Assembly (NCBI GenBank): GCA_022453515.1
Contig: JAJNNY010000002.1
Span: 1,240,001 to 1,304,000, forward strand
Direction: 5' to 3'
From: Astrocystis sublimbata
Taxonomy: Eukaryota > Ascomycota > Sordariomycetes > Xylariales > Xylariaceae
Length of the DNA stretch: 64,000 bases
A program made the translations under genes and the position numbers. This document shows, piece by piece, positions 37,596 to 47,686 of this stretch. Positions within the stretch are counted from its first letter, which is position 1, and every line of letters begins with the position of its first letter. Below the pieces are notes generated by a model. It saw only the letters and a program-made list of their open reading frames with translations. It was not told the DNA's origin and did not search any database.

Positions 37596-39166
37596 CTAAG
37601 GAGAAACGTGACGGACGCTGAACACCTCAGCGCCAGCCCTCGAGTTTCCAACCTCGACTTTTCCATCGGCATCCCTGATGCTTGGCTGTATTGTCTCGCC
37701 GGTTCTCTTCACGGCGATCCGCGGCCCCGTAGGTGACGGCTCGGGGAGTCTGTAGAACCGTCGTCCAAACAGACTCAGGAATCCCTCAATGTTCTCCTGC
37801 CTGACGTCCTTCTCGTCGATGATGCCGTTCTCCGTGGCTTCCTCGAGGGCGAGGAGTACGAGCTGCGTAGCGTAGGGCTGGGTGAATACACCTGCCGGGA
37901 CGGGAGTCCCTTGCTTGTTTACTAAGGGGTGAGGCGCGCTGTCGCTTCCGCTAGAGGGGCAAAAGAATAGAGTTAGATTGAGATGGAGATACGTGATGCG
38001 TGTGCAGGGGAGGGTGTTACTGACAAGAAGAACTTGGGGTCGCCGCTGCACACAGCTCGCAGAAGAGCGTCGCGATCCGCAGTCGTCTTGGGGATCGGCT
38101 TGCAGAACGCGTGAGGGTCTACCTCGCTTATGTCGCCGGTCAAATACAAGTGATGCGCAGTTATGGTGCCTAACAATCCGTAAATATTAGTATTATAATC
38201 TGGCAGCAGCAGCAGCAGCAACATGTTTGAAATTATCACAACAATGGGGGAAATAGGCGTTTTGTTACAGCTTACCGGCAACTGTTGAACTGCATGCGCG
38301 CACGGCATCTATGGCTGCTGCAGTAGAGCAGTGCTACACATTCAACATTAGCTTTCAAGCCCGCACCATGAATTTTCCGTCAAGGAAGCAGCTTACCTCA
38401 AGAACGATGCGCAGTTTTGGGTAAGTTTGGTTCAGCCTCTCCAAGGTGGGCAAGAACAGCTCTTCGAGAGAGACGTTGTCTTTGGGTACAGTCCCGGGTA
38501 CTTCTCCATGTAGATTCAGAACAAGGCCATGCTCTTCCATCGCCGCAAATGTGGCCGCGAAGGTTTCAACAAAGTCGCCAGCGACGCCTGATTCCGAGTT
38601 CGTAGTGACGCCTGTACTGCTGTTAAGAGCGCATTCTCAATTGACATGGGGTTGTGCAAGTTATTGCGTACCTTGGGGGTAGAGTTTGACCCCTGCGATG
38701 CCGGCCTTTGCGGCTTCAGCAATTACCTCAGGCGTTATGGAGGGGTGAAGCTGATATCGTCAGCCACCTCTGCCCCTTGGAAATACCATTGTCAATGGCG
38801 ACGTACGTATAAAGACATCAGGTAATTGACCTCAGGCTCTAGAGCCTGCAGCTGAGACTTATACTCCAGAGCAGCAGCCACGCTGGTAACGGGCGGTTGC
38901 AGGTTCGGCTATGACAGCAATTAGACTATACGCACATCAAGGCTATTCGAACACATGCGTTACTTTATTTCAACTCACCATGACGAATACGGTATCTACA
39001 CCTCCCCTCCTGATGTATGGGACTACCAGGTTCATGATCTACAGCATATCAGCCAATCTTCACCAGCAGTATAGCAAAATGGACAACCAACCTCACCTTG
39101 CCGCAGATGGACATGCATGTCCGCCGTTGGCGGCAACTCAATCCGATGCACATCCTTGAGTCTCAT
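37596..39166 (-). CDS. URA4: Dihydroorotase (URA4), 362 aa, 8 exons
   Basis: The enzyme cyclises N-carbamoyl-L-aspartate to L-dihydroorotate, third step of pyrimidine synthesis, in the cytosol. Exons on the minus strand: 39166-39092, 39038-38979, 38908-38807, 38750-38672, 38611-38397, 38333-38276, 38169-38025, 37950-37596. The assembled protein follows yeast Ura4 throughout. Metal-site residues are His18 and His20 (DMHVHLRQG), the carboxylated Lys101 (GVKLYPQG), His140 (LNLHGE), His178 at the start of HCSTAAAID, and Asp248 (FGSDSAPHP). TITAHHLYLTGD and FCKPIPK are further family blocks. Length matches the family (yeast 364). Eight exons in 1.6 kb is dense, and exon 6 is only 58 bases. No defect is seen. 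Confidence 0.93.
38203..38220. repeat. (GCA)6 microsatellite in a dihydroorotase intron
   Basis: Six perfect GCA units lie inside the intron between exons 6 and 7 of the dihydroorotase gene. It is short and probably polymorphic. Confidence 0.8.
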
Positions 39167-39647
39167 ATTGCCGAAAAAAAAAGATAATCTTCAAGCCTCA
39201 ATCGATTTGGGCGTGTCCTAGAGATTCCTCACGGGAAATATAGTGCAACTCTCACTCTGGGGGGGTATGGATGATGTATGAGTCCTGATAACCCCACCAT
39301 TCATTCAATCAAGCTGATCATGAGCTGAAGGTGGGGGAGGGGCACAAGAACTTTGCAGCTTGCGGCAGATGGCACGTGATTGTAAAAGTATGTTCAGCTC
39401 TTAGTGCAGCAATCCTACCCTGTCACACCCAGCATTGGATTCTACTTTGTGTGTTACGTTCAGGTAGTAGACAATTTCACAATTAGGATTGGAAAACTTA
39501 AGAAACCTCATGGTTCAGACACATACTTAACACATGATTAACAAGCTTAAGTTAACACCCACCCTTTGCTCATCACTGGCTAGGTATAAAAAGGGAATAG
39601 ACTAGCAGGATTTAAAAACATGATATATAACAAACAAAAGATAAATG
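39167..39647. other. Dihydroorotase promoter region and tRNA downstream side
   Basis: It lies upstream of the dihydroorotase start and downstream of the minus-strand tRNA-Asp. A CACGTG sequence lies at about 39374-39379. No gene is supported. Confidence 0.5.
39636..39639 (-). terminator. Pol III terminator of tRNA-Asp
   Basis: On the minus strand, TTTT occurs 8 bases after the tRNA discriminator base, the usual RNA polymerase III stop. Confidence 0.7.
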
Positions 39648-39719
39648 CTCTCGATCGGGGAATCGAACCCCGGCCACCTGCGTGACAAGCAGGTATCCTA
39701 ACCACTAGACCAATCGAGA
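39648..39719 (-). tRNA. tRNA-Asp (GTC)
   Basis: It folds as a full cloverleaf of 72 bases without intron. The acceptor stem is TCTCGAT with ATCGAGA and discriminator G. The anticodon arm is CCTGC-TTGTCAC-GCAGG with anticodon GTC. The T arm GGGGTTCGATTCCCC holds the internal B box, and the D arm has the A-box sequence TGGTCTAGTGG. The 3' CCA is not encoded, as expected for a nuclear gene. Confidence 0.96.
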
Positions 39720-40237
39720 CTTCTCATGTTTCGCCTTCATATGCATGCTCACTCTATCATATACAACATTATAAATCTCGCACAAGCGATATTGCCGTCA
39801 TCTTGCCATGCCCTCTCTTTAAATGAACAACGAGTATCCCAACCATCCCAACCACAGAAACGGTTTGCCGTCATATTCGAGTTGAACTATAGATTAGGTA
39901 TGTCTAACCGGAATGGCAGCAAGAATCTGGATACAGGCTAAGGAATATCAACAGCAGATGGCAAACTACTTAGGAGTTCAAATGCTACATCTCGAACATG
40001 ACTATAAGTACAATGTGAGATTGTGTGGTAATTGATTGTCTCTGGCAAATCAGCTTATCAGGCTCTGGAGGCAAGTGAGAATGATCCGGTACCCGATCCC
40101 TAGGTATGTAGATTTTAATTCAATACATATAACACTACACCAGAAAAGGTCCCAAAATGCGAGGTAAACCTCACTCAATCAAGGCTTATTTTATTACCTC
40201 CCTTCTCCCTCCCCGAACGCCGCGTCTGACCTTTACG
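39720..40237. other. Intergenic gap between tRNA-Asp and tRNA ligase
   Basis: It holds the upstream side of tRNA-Asp and the 3' end of the tRNA ligase gene. No other gene is supported. Confidence 0.55.
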
Positions 40238-42997
40238 CTATTTAGACAGCACACCACGAACAGATCCCTTCAACGTCGGCTTTCCCTCCATCGCCTGCTC
40301 GCCAATGCCCGTATCGCCACCGCTTCCCTTCTCGAGCCATCGAGCCAACAATTCGTTGCTTTCCTTGGGCTTGACGGAAGCATCCCGCGTGCCGACCGTG
40401 ATGTGCGCGACCTTGTTGGTGTAGGTCCACTTACCCTCCTGGTCCAGCAGGCGCACGACGATGGCCATGATGCGGTCGTCGAACACGACGCGCTCGAGCA
40501 TGACGTCACACTCGCCGACCTTGTCGTCCGCGGGGTCGCTCTCGGCTTCGAGCTTTGTGTAGCGCGCCCACAGCTCCGGGTGGTCTCTAGCAGAGGCCCT
40601 GTGCATGAGGGTGACATGGAAGAGAGGCTGGATTCGCCGTGTCTGCTGGAGTTGTTTGTAGAAGCGCTGCGCGGAAGCATCGACGCCTTTGAAAGCAGAT
40701 TCTAGCGCCACGCTGACTTCTTTGGCGGGGACGGAAATGGACATGTACTCGAGACCCTTCTTCTTCTGAGGCCCATTGGACGTCTGATTGGCCGCCGTCT
40801 GTTGTCGCTTCTGATCTCGCTTGTTTGTGCGGTCGGGGATCTTGTGTTTTATGCTTGGTGTGTAGTCCTCAATAGCACTCTTGACAGCCTCATCCATGGT
40901 CTCTGCGTTTGGCATTTCCGGGATCAGCAATGGGTATTTCTTCTTCAGCTCAACGATTACTTTCTCAACGTTGACCCGACTCCCCTGGGAAGGGTCGAGG
41001 TCGATCACAAGATCAAACCCATCGTCGGGGCTGCTCTCTGGGTCACAGGGCTGGAATCTATGTATGAAGTTCTCCATGATACCGATGACCTTGTTCTCAT
41101 CCGATGCGGCCTGAATAGTCTGGTGGTTATCACCACGTTTCAGCACTCGCTCTCTTGTAACCCTCCGGACATCATCGATATTGCCGTGGGCGTAATTCAA
41201 AGCTACGAGCCGAGCATCCTTGTGCCGCAGGAGGATATCTTTGATGATCTGCTCGCGCTCGCGTCGTTCGGAGTTGTTTCTGTCAGAAATGACGACGGGG
41301 TGATTCATCAAGCCATTCATAACAGCTTGAGTCATTTGTGCGGGACGATTCTTGCCCGTAATGTTGTCGTTCTGAACGATGCCCCAACCGAACAGGTGCG
41401 TTAGAGCTACACCAATAGTGGTCTTGCCGCATCCTATCGTGGCAATGGGTACAAGAACAACATCACCTGATACGCTAGTCGTATCGTTCCCAAACACGTT
41501 CTCGAAGTTTGCAGCGTCGGAACCTTTCAGGTTCTTGTATGCCAGAAATTCGTCCCGCAGAGAAATAATGCCGTGGTTCTGGTTGTAAAGCTTGGCCATT
41601 TTCGGGTCCTTGGCTAGTCTTTGACGGGCAAACAGTAGATAGTCCTCGGTGATCTTGGTATGCTTCTTGAATTTGGGTGGCTTCCCAGCGATAATGGCTT
41701 TGGTGCATTCTCGCCATTGCCGGTACATCAGATACGGCTCCTCAAACTTGTATTTGAAGAACCAGTCGATGTATTTTGTGTTGGCAGCGTCGGTTGACAG
41801 TCCACAGCGGACAACAAAGCCTTCGACATCCCGGCCTTCGTGTGCACCAGACTTGGCAATCTCGTCCAGGAAAGTCTTGACGGCGTCAACATCATCAAAT
41901 ACTTGCAGCCCAACTTTTCGGAAACCCCATTCATCGGCGAACTGCTGCACGAGGCCGCTCGGATATGTCATGAATTCCGGGATGTTGATGTTGATACCGT
42001 GGAGGTATAAGCCGGCCTTATCCTCGCTGTAAGCTAGAATGTGTTCCTCAAAATCGTCGTCACAAAGTTCGGCAACTGCGGTGATATTTCTGCGCCGTAA
42101 CTCCTGGGCGAACTCTTCTCTGGTTTTGCCAATGGTGGCCAGCTGTTTATCCACCCATCTCTCTCCAGCGCTAGCATGGCTCACCTCAACATCACTTCGG
42201 TCACCAGTGGAATGCTTGCTGCAGACAAGGAGAGTGCCATCTTCTAAGCCGCTGATGAAGATAATGCAGCCGTTCTCCTTCAGTGTGAGCTCGTAGGGAC
42301 CTCGGGTCTTTTTCCGTATGCTGTCCCATTTCGTCTCGCTCACCTCGCCAACATTGAAGAATTTGTCGTAGCCTCGCACAGCGATCTCGTGATCATTGCG
42401 GCGATTCATGGTGGTGAAAAGACCACGGGCATATGTGGGCAGGTTGGGCTTTTTGTAGTCCCAATCTTGGAAGCGCCACGAGTCGACACTGAGGCCATCG
42501 GGCGATCCTGGGATCTTGAAAGTCGACTTCTTGACTCTGAAATCGGATTTGGACTTGCTGCTCCCTGCGGTCAGAGCACGGACGAGTTGGGAGTTCTGCT
42601 GGGGGTCCTGCTCGCAGTGGGGAGCTTTAGAGAGATCCATGATGAGCCGGTGATCGGTATCTGTGCAGTATTGTGACCTGGACTGCAAATGTGGTGACGA
42701 GTGATGAAATCTCGGAACTTGCGAGGGGAGTCTCCCAACTCTGAATCTAGCAGTAATGGCCCGAGGTGAACTGCGACTGTAATAGGGAGTCAGCACTGAT
42801 TGGTTTGGTGTATGGAAAATGAGGGAAACAGTAGTGCAGTGCAGTTCAGATGACCAGAGAAGGTTTATATATCTAAAGCACTTTCGTCATGCATAACAGA
42901 TAAGGTAGGACAAAAGGCTATCAGGGCTATCATCAAACATGGGAGAGAGCATAGACAAAACACACCTTTTCTGCAGCAAGGCGATAGCTGCGCGCAT
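40238..42997 (-). CDS. TRL1: tRNA ligase TRL1 (ligase, kinase and phosphodiesterase), with a spliced N-terminal leader
   Basis: This fungal trifunctional enzyme heals and seals tRNA halves after intron removal and also joins HAC1 mRNA in the unfolded-protein response. The main exon runs 42776-40238 (minus). Numbering from the internal ATG at 42640 (800 aa), the ligase domain has the adenylated Lys121 in KENG and GTLLVCSKHSTG. The kinase has the P-loop GCGKTT (403-408), and the cyclic phosphodiesterase has two H-x-T motifs, His675 (FHVTL) and His746 (AHITVG). A first exon at 42997-42966 beginning with ATG splices in frame (donor GTGTGT, branch GCTGAC, acceptor TTACAG), adding 56 residues that are rich in Arg and Ser and have no acidic residue before about residue 48, a mitochondrial-type presequence. 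The 856-residue and 800-residue forms could both be made. The enzyme call is firm; the first exon is a prediction. Confidence 0.9.
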
Positions 42998-43616
42998 GAG
43001 TCACAGAACCCAGGTATAATATGTTGTTTGCTAGGGGCGCAGCAAAGGGCACAGCAAGTGCCAAGGACAATAAGTTTTAGGTTGGTGGAATGCTGAACGA
43101 AAGATCAGTAAGTGGTGACCTTGGATGGATCGACTCAGAATGAGTTCACTTCAACAATGCGCATGCCAACTTGAACGTTTTCAGTTGAGACGCTAGTCCC
43201 TCTCTGGGTGCATCAAGCTGCAGAGCTAGTCCTAGAAAAGCAGTAGTTCCCAGCTAAGTTCGCTACGAGGCAACGTGCAAGGCAGAAAAGCCCTATGGCC
43301 CCCTGCGGCGGCGCAAGTATAGCGGGGGAGGTCTTTCCGAACATGCGTCACACGGTGAAGCCCCTCGAAGCCCCTCCATTGGAGAAAAGTTGAGTTTCGG
43401 TACTCACGATAGCTCATCTACCTACCTCCTACCTAGCCTACATGTACCTATCCTCGCCACCCATTCTTTCAGCTGGGTCGAGCAGAAACAAATCTCACAC
43501 TTGCGCACCATTCATTATATCAAAGACCGACCAAATTCTGTGATCAGCAGCGCATTTTAATCAACTCCTTAATTTTAATTCACCTTCTGTCTGAGGAACA
43601 CTGCATACTTGCCACG
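42998..43616. other. Divergent promoter region, TRL1 and ankyrin gene
   Basis: It should hold both promoters. TACCTACC/TACCTAGCC motifs cluster at 43418-43450, about 170 bases before the ankyrin gene start. No other gene is supported. Confidence 0.5.
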
Positions 43617-44291
43617 ATGCCTCCCAATCCCTTCCTTCTCGCGGCCGACAACAGCCCAGCTCTCCTGCCCCTCCTCCGCGAGAACCCAGCTCTGGCCAGC
43701 CAGCAAGACGAGCACGGATACTCGCTCCTCCACGCCGCCGCCAGCTACAACCACCTAGACCTTCTACGCGCCCTGGTCAATGAGTTCAAAGTCGATGTCA
43801 ATCTGCGCGACGAAGACGGCGAAACTGCATTATTCGTTTGCGAGACAGTGGATGCCGTCAAGGTCCTCGTTGAAGAGCTTGGTGCTGACGTTTTGGCACA
43901 AGGAGCCCATGGCAATACCGCTAAACAGCAAATCCTCGCCGACGGAGATTTTCCGGACGTTGCCGCATGCCTTGATCTCAAAGAGCTAGAACGAGTCCAT
44001 GGTCTATTGAACGGAGCCAACGGAGCCAACGGAGTCAACGGCGACTCGACACAAGCGAACAGTGCTACACCACCGATACCCCAAGGACTCAATGTTTCTG
44101 TCAGCGCAGTGGATGCAGCAGAGGTAGGCGACGCTGAAGTCGACCCCGAGTTCAGAAGGAGGATAGAGGAATTGGCCCAGCGTGAAGACTTCCATAGTGA
44201 GGAGGGTCAGGCTGCGCTCAGGGAGCTGGTGCAAGATGCCATTGCCGGTGACAACCTAGGAGACCGTAACGTCCGGCCCCGTCAGGATTGA
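43617..44291 (+). CDS. Ankyrin-repeat protein, 224 aa
   Basis: This single-exon gene encodes an acidic soluble protein with three to four ankyrin repeats. The best is residues 31-64 (DEHGYSLLHAAASYNHLDLL), followed by DEDGETALFVCETVDAVKVL and GAHGNTAKQQ. A short Gly/Asn/Ala linker (GANGANGVNG) leads to a helical C-terminal part with DPEFRRRIEELAQREDFHSE. Overall size and layout resemble the yeast YCR051W-type small ankyrin proteins, whose role is unclear; YAR1, a ribosomal-protein chaperone of similar size, is an alternative. The first ATG is used; no introns, signal peptide or membrane segment. It converges on RPP40 with 54 bases between stop codons. Confidence 0.85.
   Translation: MPPNPFLLAADNSPALLPLLRENPALASQQDEHGYSLLHAAASYNHLDLLRALVNEFKVDVNLRDEDGETALFVCETVDAVKVLVEELGADVLAQGAHGNTAKQQILADGDFPDVAACLDLKELERVHGLLNGANGANGVNGDSTQANSATPPIPQGLNVSVSAVDAAEVGDAEVDPEFRRRIEELAQREDFHSEEGQAALRELVQDAIAGDNLGDRNVRPRQD
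44010..44036 (+). repeat. Three 9-base units coding N-G-A/V
   Basis: AACGGAGCC occurs twice and AACGGAGTC once in direct tandem, inside the ankyrin protein linker. It is in frame. Confidence 0.8.
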
Positions 44292-44345
44292 GTACAACGA
44301 TCTACGAGCTATTCATCCAGCTACGACACAACACGATCTTCCTGC

Positions 44346-45714
44346 TCATTCGTGCCCCTTGATCTCCCAGAGGACATATTCTCCTGGGCTGCTTGGTGGC
44401 CTCATGATGGTGCAATCTGCCCCGTAGCCGATAGCAACTCGACTGAACGGTGTGGTGCTGAACGAAAACCACGCTTTGGGAGGGAGGGTTCTGACCACAC
44501 CCGCTAAGAGGTTTGCGGCCCAGCTCGGCGGTATGAAACCCCGCCAGCTGATTTTGCACAGTTGATCTTCGCTGGTCTCTGAGCAATCGCCGGGCACCTC
44601 ATAGGTGGATAGATAAGCGTCGATGTCGTCGCCAGGCTTCACTCGAGGGCTTTCTAGACGAACCAGAGACAACCATTCGTAAATGTCGGCTGCATACTCG
44701 TTCAGCTCTTGTGATGCTTTGTCCGCAAGGACAGCCGAAGGGACGCCCAACGGAGGAACCTTCGTCACCAAAGCTGTAGCGAGTGCTGGATGTGATGTAT
44801 ACTGAGTTGGGTAATACTGGGCGATTGGATCTGGATCTGGTGCTACTATTACTTGTATCAACATCAGCTCATCGACCGCCGTGGAACAAGGGGTGTGTTA
44901 CTTTCGGAAACATTGCAAAAGAGCCAGGTAGTGGGTGTGTTCAGTGCATTTTTGCATGCGTAGACTAGCCTGTCGAAACCTTTCTTCCCATGTAAAGCCG
45001 AGGGGCTACGAAGGTCGTATTCAACAACTTCAAAGTTTATTAGCCTCATCAACTCGTGATTATGTCCTAGAGACTTACCCCATCTAGGTTGTGAGCCTCT
45101 GGCTCCCTTGACACCATGAGGTTTACCCACGAGACCAACTCGTTCATATGTTTCTCTGTCAATGTACATCGTGAGTTGACCTATAAAAAGTAAGTGATTA
45201 TAAGCAACTGTCATGTATGCGGTTTTGTAACAAATAAGCCATACCATCCTTGATTGAAAAGACGTTGCCCGCGCCAATCTTTCCCTCGGAGAGCATCATG
45301 ATGTTTCCTAGAGAACTGTTGTGAGTGGGATGCATGTACAATGACCTCAGCGAGTAGGACGTACCGATTTTTATATATTGTGTGAAGAAGTTGCCCTCGA
45401 GGATCTGTCCTAATGTCATGATTACTCGGTGATAGCGTGGGCTCCGCGCTGCATCATCTAGTATCTTTTCCTTGATGAGATGCAACAGCGACTCTGGTAA
45501 GATCAAGTCGACCTAGAATTATGTCAGGATTTTCGACCATCAAGCTTTTTGAGGCAATCAATGATCTCACGTTGTGCACGTAATCTTGAGCCAGCAACGT
45601 GTTCCATGGCTTTGTTTTCGTCGGAAGCCGGTGGGCGTTGGGGTGCCCCATTGTGCCGTACGTGACGAGGCATTTTGGGGTTTGGTAGACGCTCGGCTTC
45701 GGAAACGAAAACAT
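44346..45714 (-). CDS. RPP40: RNase P/MRP 40 kDa subunit (Rpp40 family), 360 aa, 6 exons
   Basis: Rpp40 is a protein subunit of nuclear RNase P (tRNA 5' maturation) and RNase MRP (pre-rRNA cleavage). Exons on the minus strand: 45714-45571, 45512-45365, 45307-45245, 45180-45079, 45027-44902, 44845-44346; phases close. The best family match is the central block across exons 3-5: LSEGKIGAGNVFSIKDG, then LTMYIDRETYERVGLVGKP (as in the DKDTYERLGLQGKP block of Rpp40) and VVEYDLRSPSALHGKKGFDRL. The C-terminal exon carries ADIYEWLSLVRLESPRV and ends with WEIKGHE, typical of the fungal members. The start is the ATG at 45714 (MFSFPKP); the open frame continues upstream without an ATG. It is divergent from TRM11. 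Confidence 0.78.
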
Positions 45715-46124
45715 GATCGGAGGCGATCTCAATGTGTGCTTGAATCGAGTCCCGGTCAAATTGCAGTTTGTATCGAAGGCAGAATTATCGTTGCGTGGTG
45801 CATGGAACCAAATTGCTAAAAGTTCCAAGTTGTTTGTAGCAGAACCCTCGGGTGTGGATTTAGAAGCAGAACTCAAAATCTGCGGTCGCAGAGCCAGCGC
45901 TATTGGACCTCGCAGTCTCTTCCTTAGCCTACACCCCTCAATTTAACTATCAACCCCTCAACCTGCACAAAAGTCAAGTCGCGACTCGGGAATGACTCTT
46001 TTCGCAGCCAGTGCACATAGTACAACCCAGATAGAGCTGCTTAGATATACAAAAATTGGATATTTGTGAATTTCCAAGCTTTAAAAATCTACCCGGGCCC
46101 AGGCGTCAGGAAGAATCGCCCACT
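45715..46124. promoter_or_regulatory. Shared bidirectional promoter of RPP40 and TRM11
   Basis: Only 410 bases separate the two start codons of oppositely oriented genes, so the upstream sequences must be shared or abut. No specific factor site is recognised. Confidence 0.55.
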
Positions 46125-47686
46125 ATGCAATATCTCATCCGATTTACGCAGCTGCATGAGGATTTCCGCATAGCAGAGATCCAGGCCCTCGCCGTCTTAG
46201 CAAACGTCGAACTAAAAATCATATCCTACAAACCTGAGGTAAGTGAAGCAGGTCACTACCGCATTGTGAACCCCTTGTCTTCGACGTAATGAACTGACTT
46301 TTTCTCAGTCACCATTTTGCATCGTTGAGCTTCCATCAGAAGATGCCGCTAGGGCCGTCCTCGAGCGCTCAATCCTAGCGCATACCATCTACGAGCACTG
46401 GGGCACGGGCGAGACATACAACGAGCTACACGTCGCCCTCAAAAACGACACTGCCCACCTATGGCCCCTCTACCTCACATGTTCCTTCAAGATAAGCGTC
46501 GACTCCTTCCGAGGGTCGCGGTCTCAGAAGCAGAAAGTCGCGCTCATCAACACGTTTGCCTATCTCGGGTTCGAGGGCCCGATTCTGCTCAAATCGCCCG
46601 ACCATGAGTGGACCATATTCGAGGAATGGGTCTTTGACCCTTTACCTGAAAACAAACCGCTCGAGCCTATAAACGTGCATTTTGGCCGATTGATCGCCCA
46701 TAGCGCAAGGGACCTGATCAACACCTTCGATCTGAAAAAGCGCGATTATATCAGTACGACCTCGATGGACTCCGAGCTGGCTCTTGTCACGGCCAACATC
46801 GCCCTTGCCGCGCCGGGCAAGCTGTTCTACGACCCCTTCGTGGGCACCGGTAGCTTTCCTGTGGCATGTGCGCAGTTCGGCGCACTTGTTTGGGGCAGCG
46901 ACATCGATGGCCGGAGTATGCGAGGCGCGGGTGGGAAGAAGAGCCTCGTGGGAAATTTCCAACAGTATTCGCTGGAGAAGGCGCTGGGTGGCGTTTTCGT
47001 GAGCGACCTTACCAATACCCCGATGCGCAAAGCTAGGATACTCGATGGCATCCTGTGTGATCCGCCATATGGCGTGAGAGAGGGTTTGAAGGTGTTGGGG
47101 TGCAGGGATCCGGAGAAAGATGGGCGGAGTATCGAGAGAGGAAAACAGTTGTACAAGTAAGGCGCATTCTCTCCCTGCTTTCCTGTACGCGAGGATCTGG
47201 CTGACATGGGGACAGAGAACCTGATTTCATTCCACCTAAGAAGCCGTACAGCTTTATGGCCATGTTAGACGACATACTCGATTTCGCCACGGCCATGCTG
47301 GTAGACAATGGCCGGCTGTCCTTTTGGATGCCGACGGCGAACGACGAGGATCAGGAAATCGCCGTTCCTACACATCCTTGCCTCGAGATAGTCAGCATAT
47401 GCACACAGCCATTCAACAAGTGTAAGTAGCCCCCTTTACCGGGAATGTTCTTTCCTCTTGTACTAACAAACCATCAGGGTCGAGACGATTGATCACTTAC
47501 AGGAGATTGCCGGATTCCGATATAGATGAGTCGGCGTTGGAGTTGAGGAAGGCACAGAAAGACCAAACGAGTGGTCGGACGGCAGACGATCTGAATGCCT
47601 TCCGTCGCCACTACTTCAGAGGCTTCAAATCAGAGCAAGAGCTTGCGGACACCGTGGCTCCCGATAAAAAACGAGTAGCAACATGA
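46125..47686 (+). CDS. TRM11: tRNA (guanine-10-N2) methyltransferase catalytic subunit TRM11, 458 aa
   Basis: With the partner TRM112 it makes m2G10 in the D-arm of tRNAs, in the cytoplasm. Exons: 46125-46238, 46309-47156, 47216-47421, 47478-47686. The N-terminus MQYLIRFTQLHEDFRIAEIQ and the following THUMP-like domain are typical of TRM11. The methyltransferase fold has the SAM loop DPFVGTGSF (213-221), then GSDIDGRSM and the catalytic motif DPPYG at 289-293 (LCDPPYGVREG). The downstream MLDDILDFATAMLVDNGRLSFWMPT is the conserved block after motif IV. Length is close to yeast Trm11 (433). The ATG at 46125 matches the family start. It is divergent from RPP40. Confidence 0.93.

Noticed and set aside
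40157..40705. A 182-codon plus-strand frame over the 3' end of TRL1
   Set aside because: It lies antisense to the phosphodiesterase domain, whose H-x-T motifs show the true strand.
42641..42796. A non-AUG start for TRL1 at GTG or CTG near 42796
   Set aside because: The frame is open there, but bases 42795-42777 look like an intron end (GCTGAC branch, TTACAG acceptor), and an ATG exon at 42997 joins in phase.
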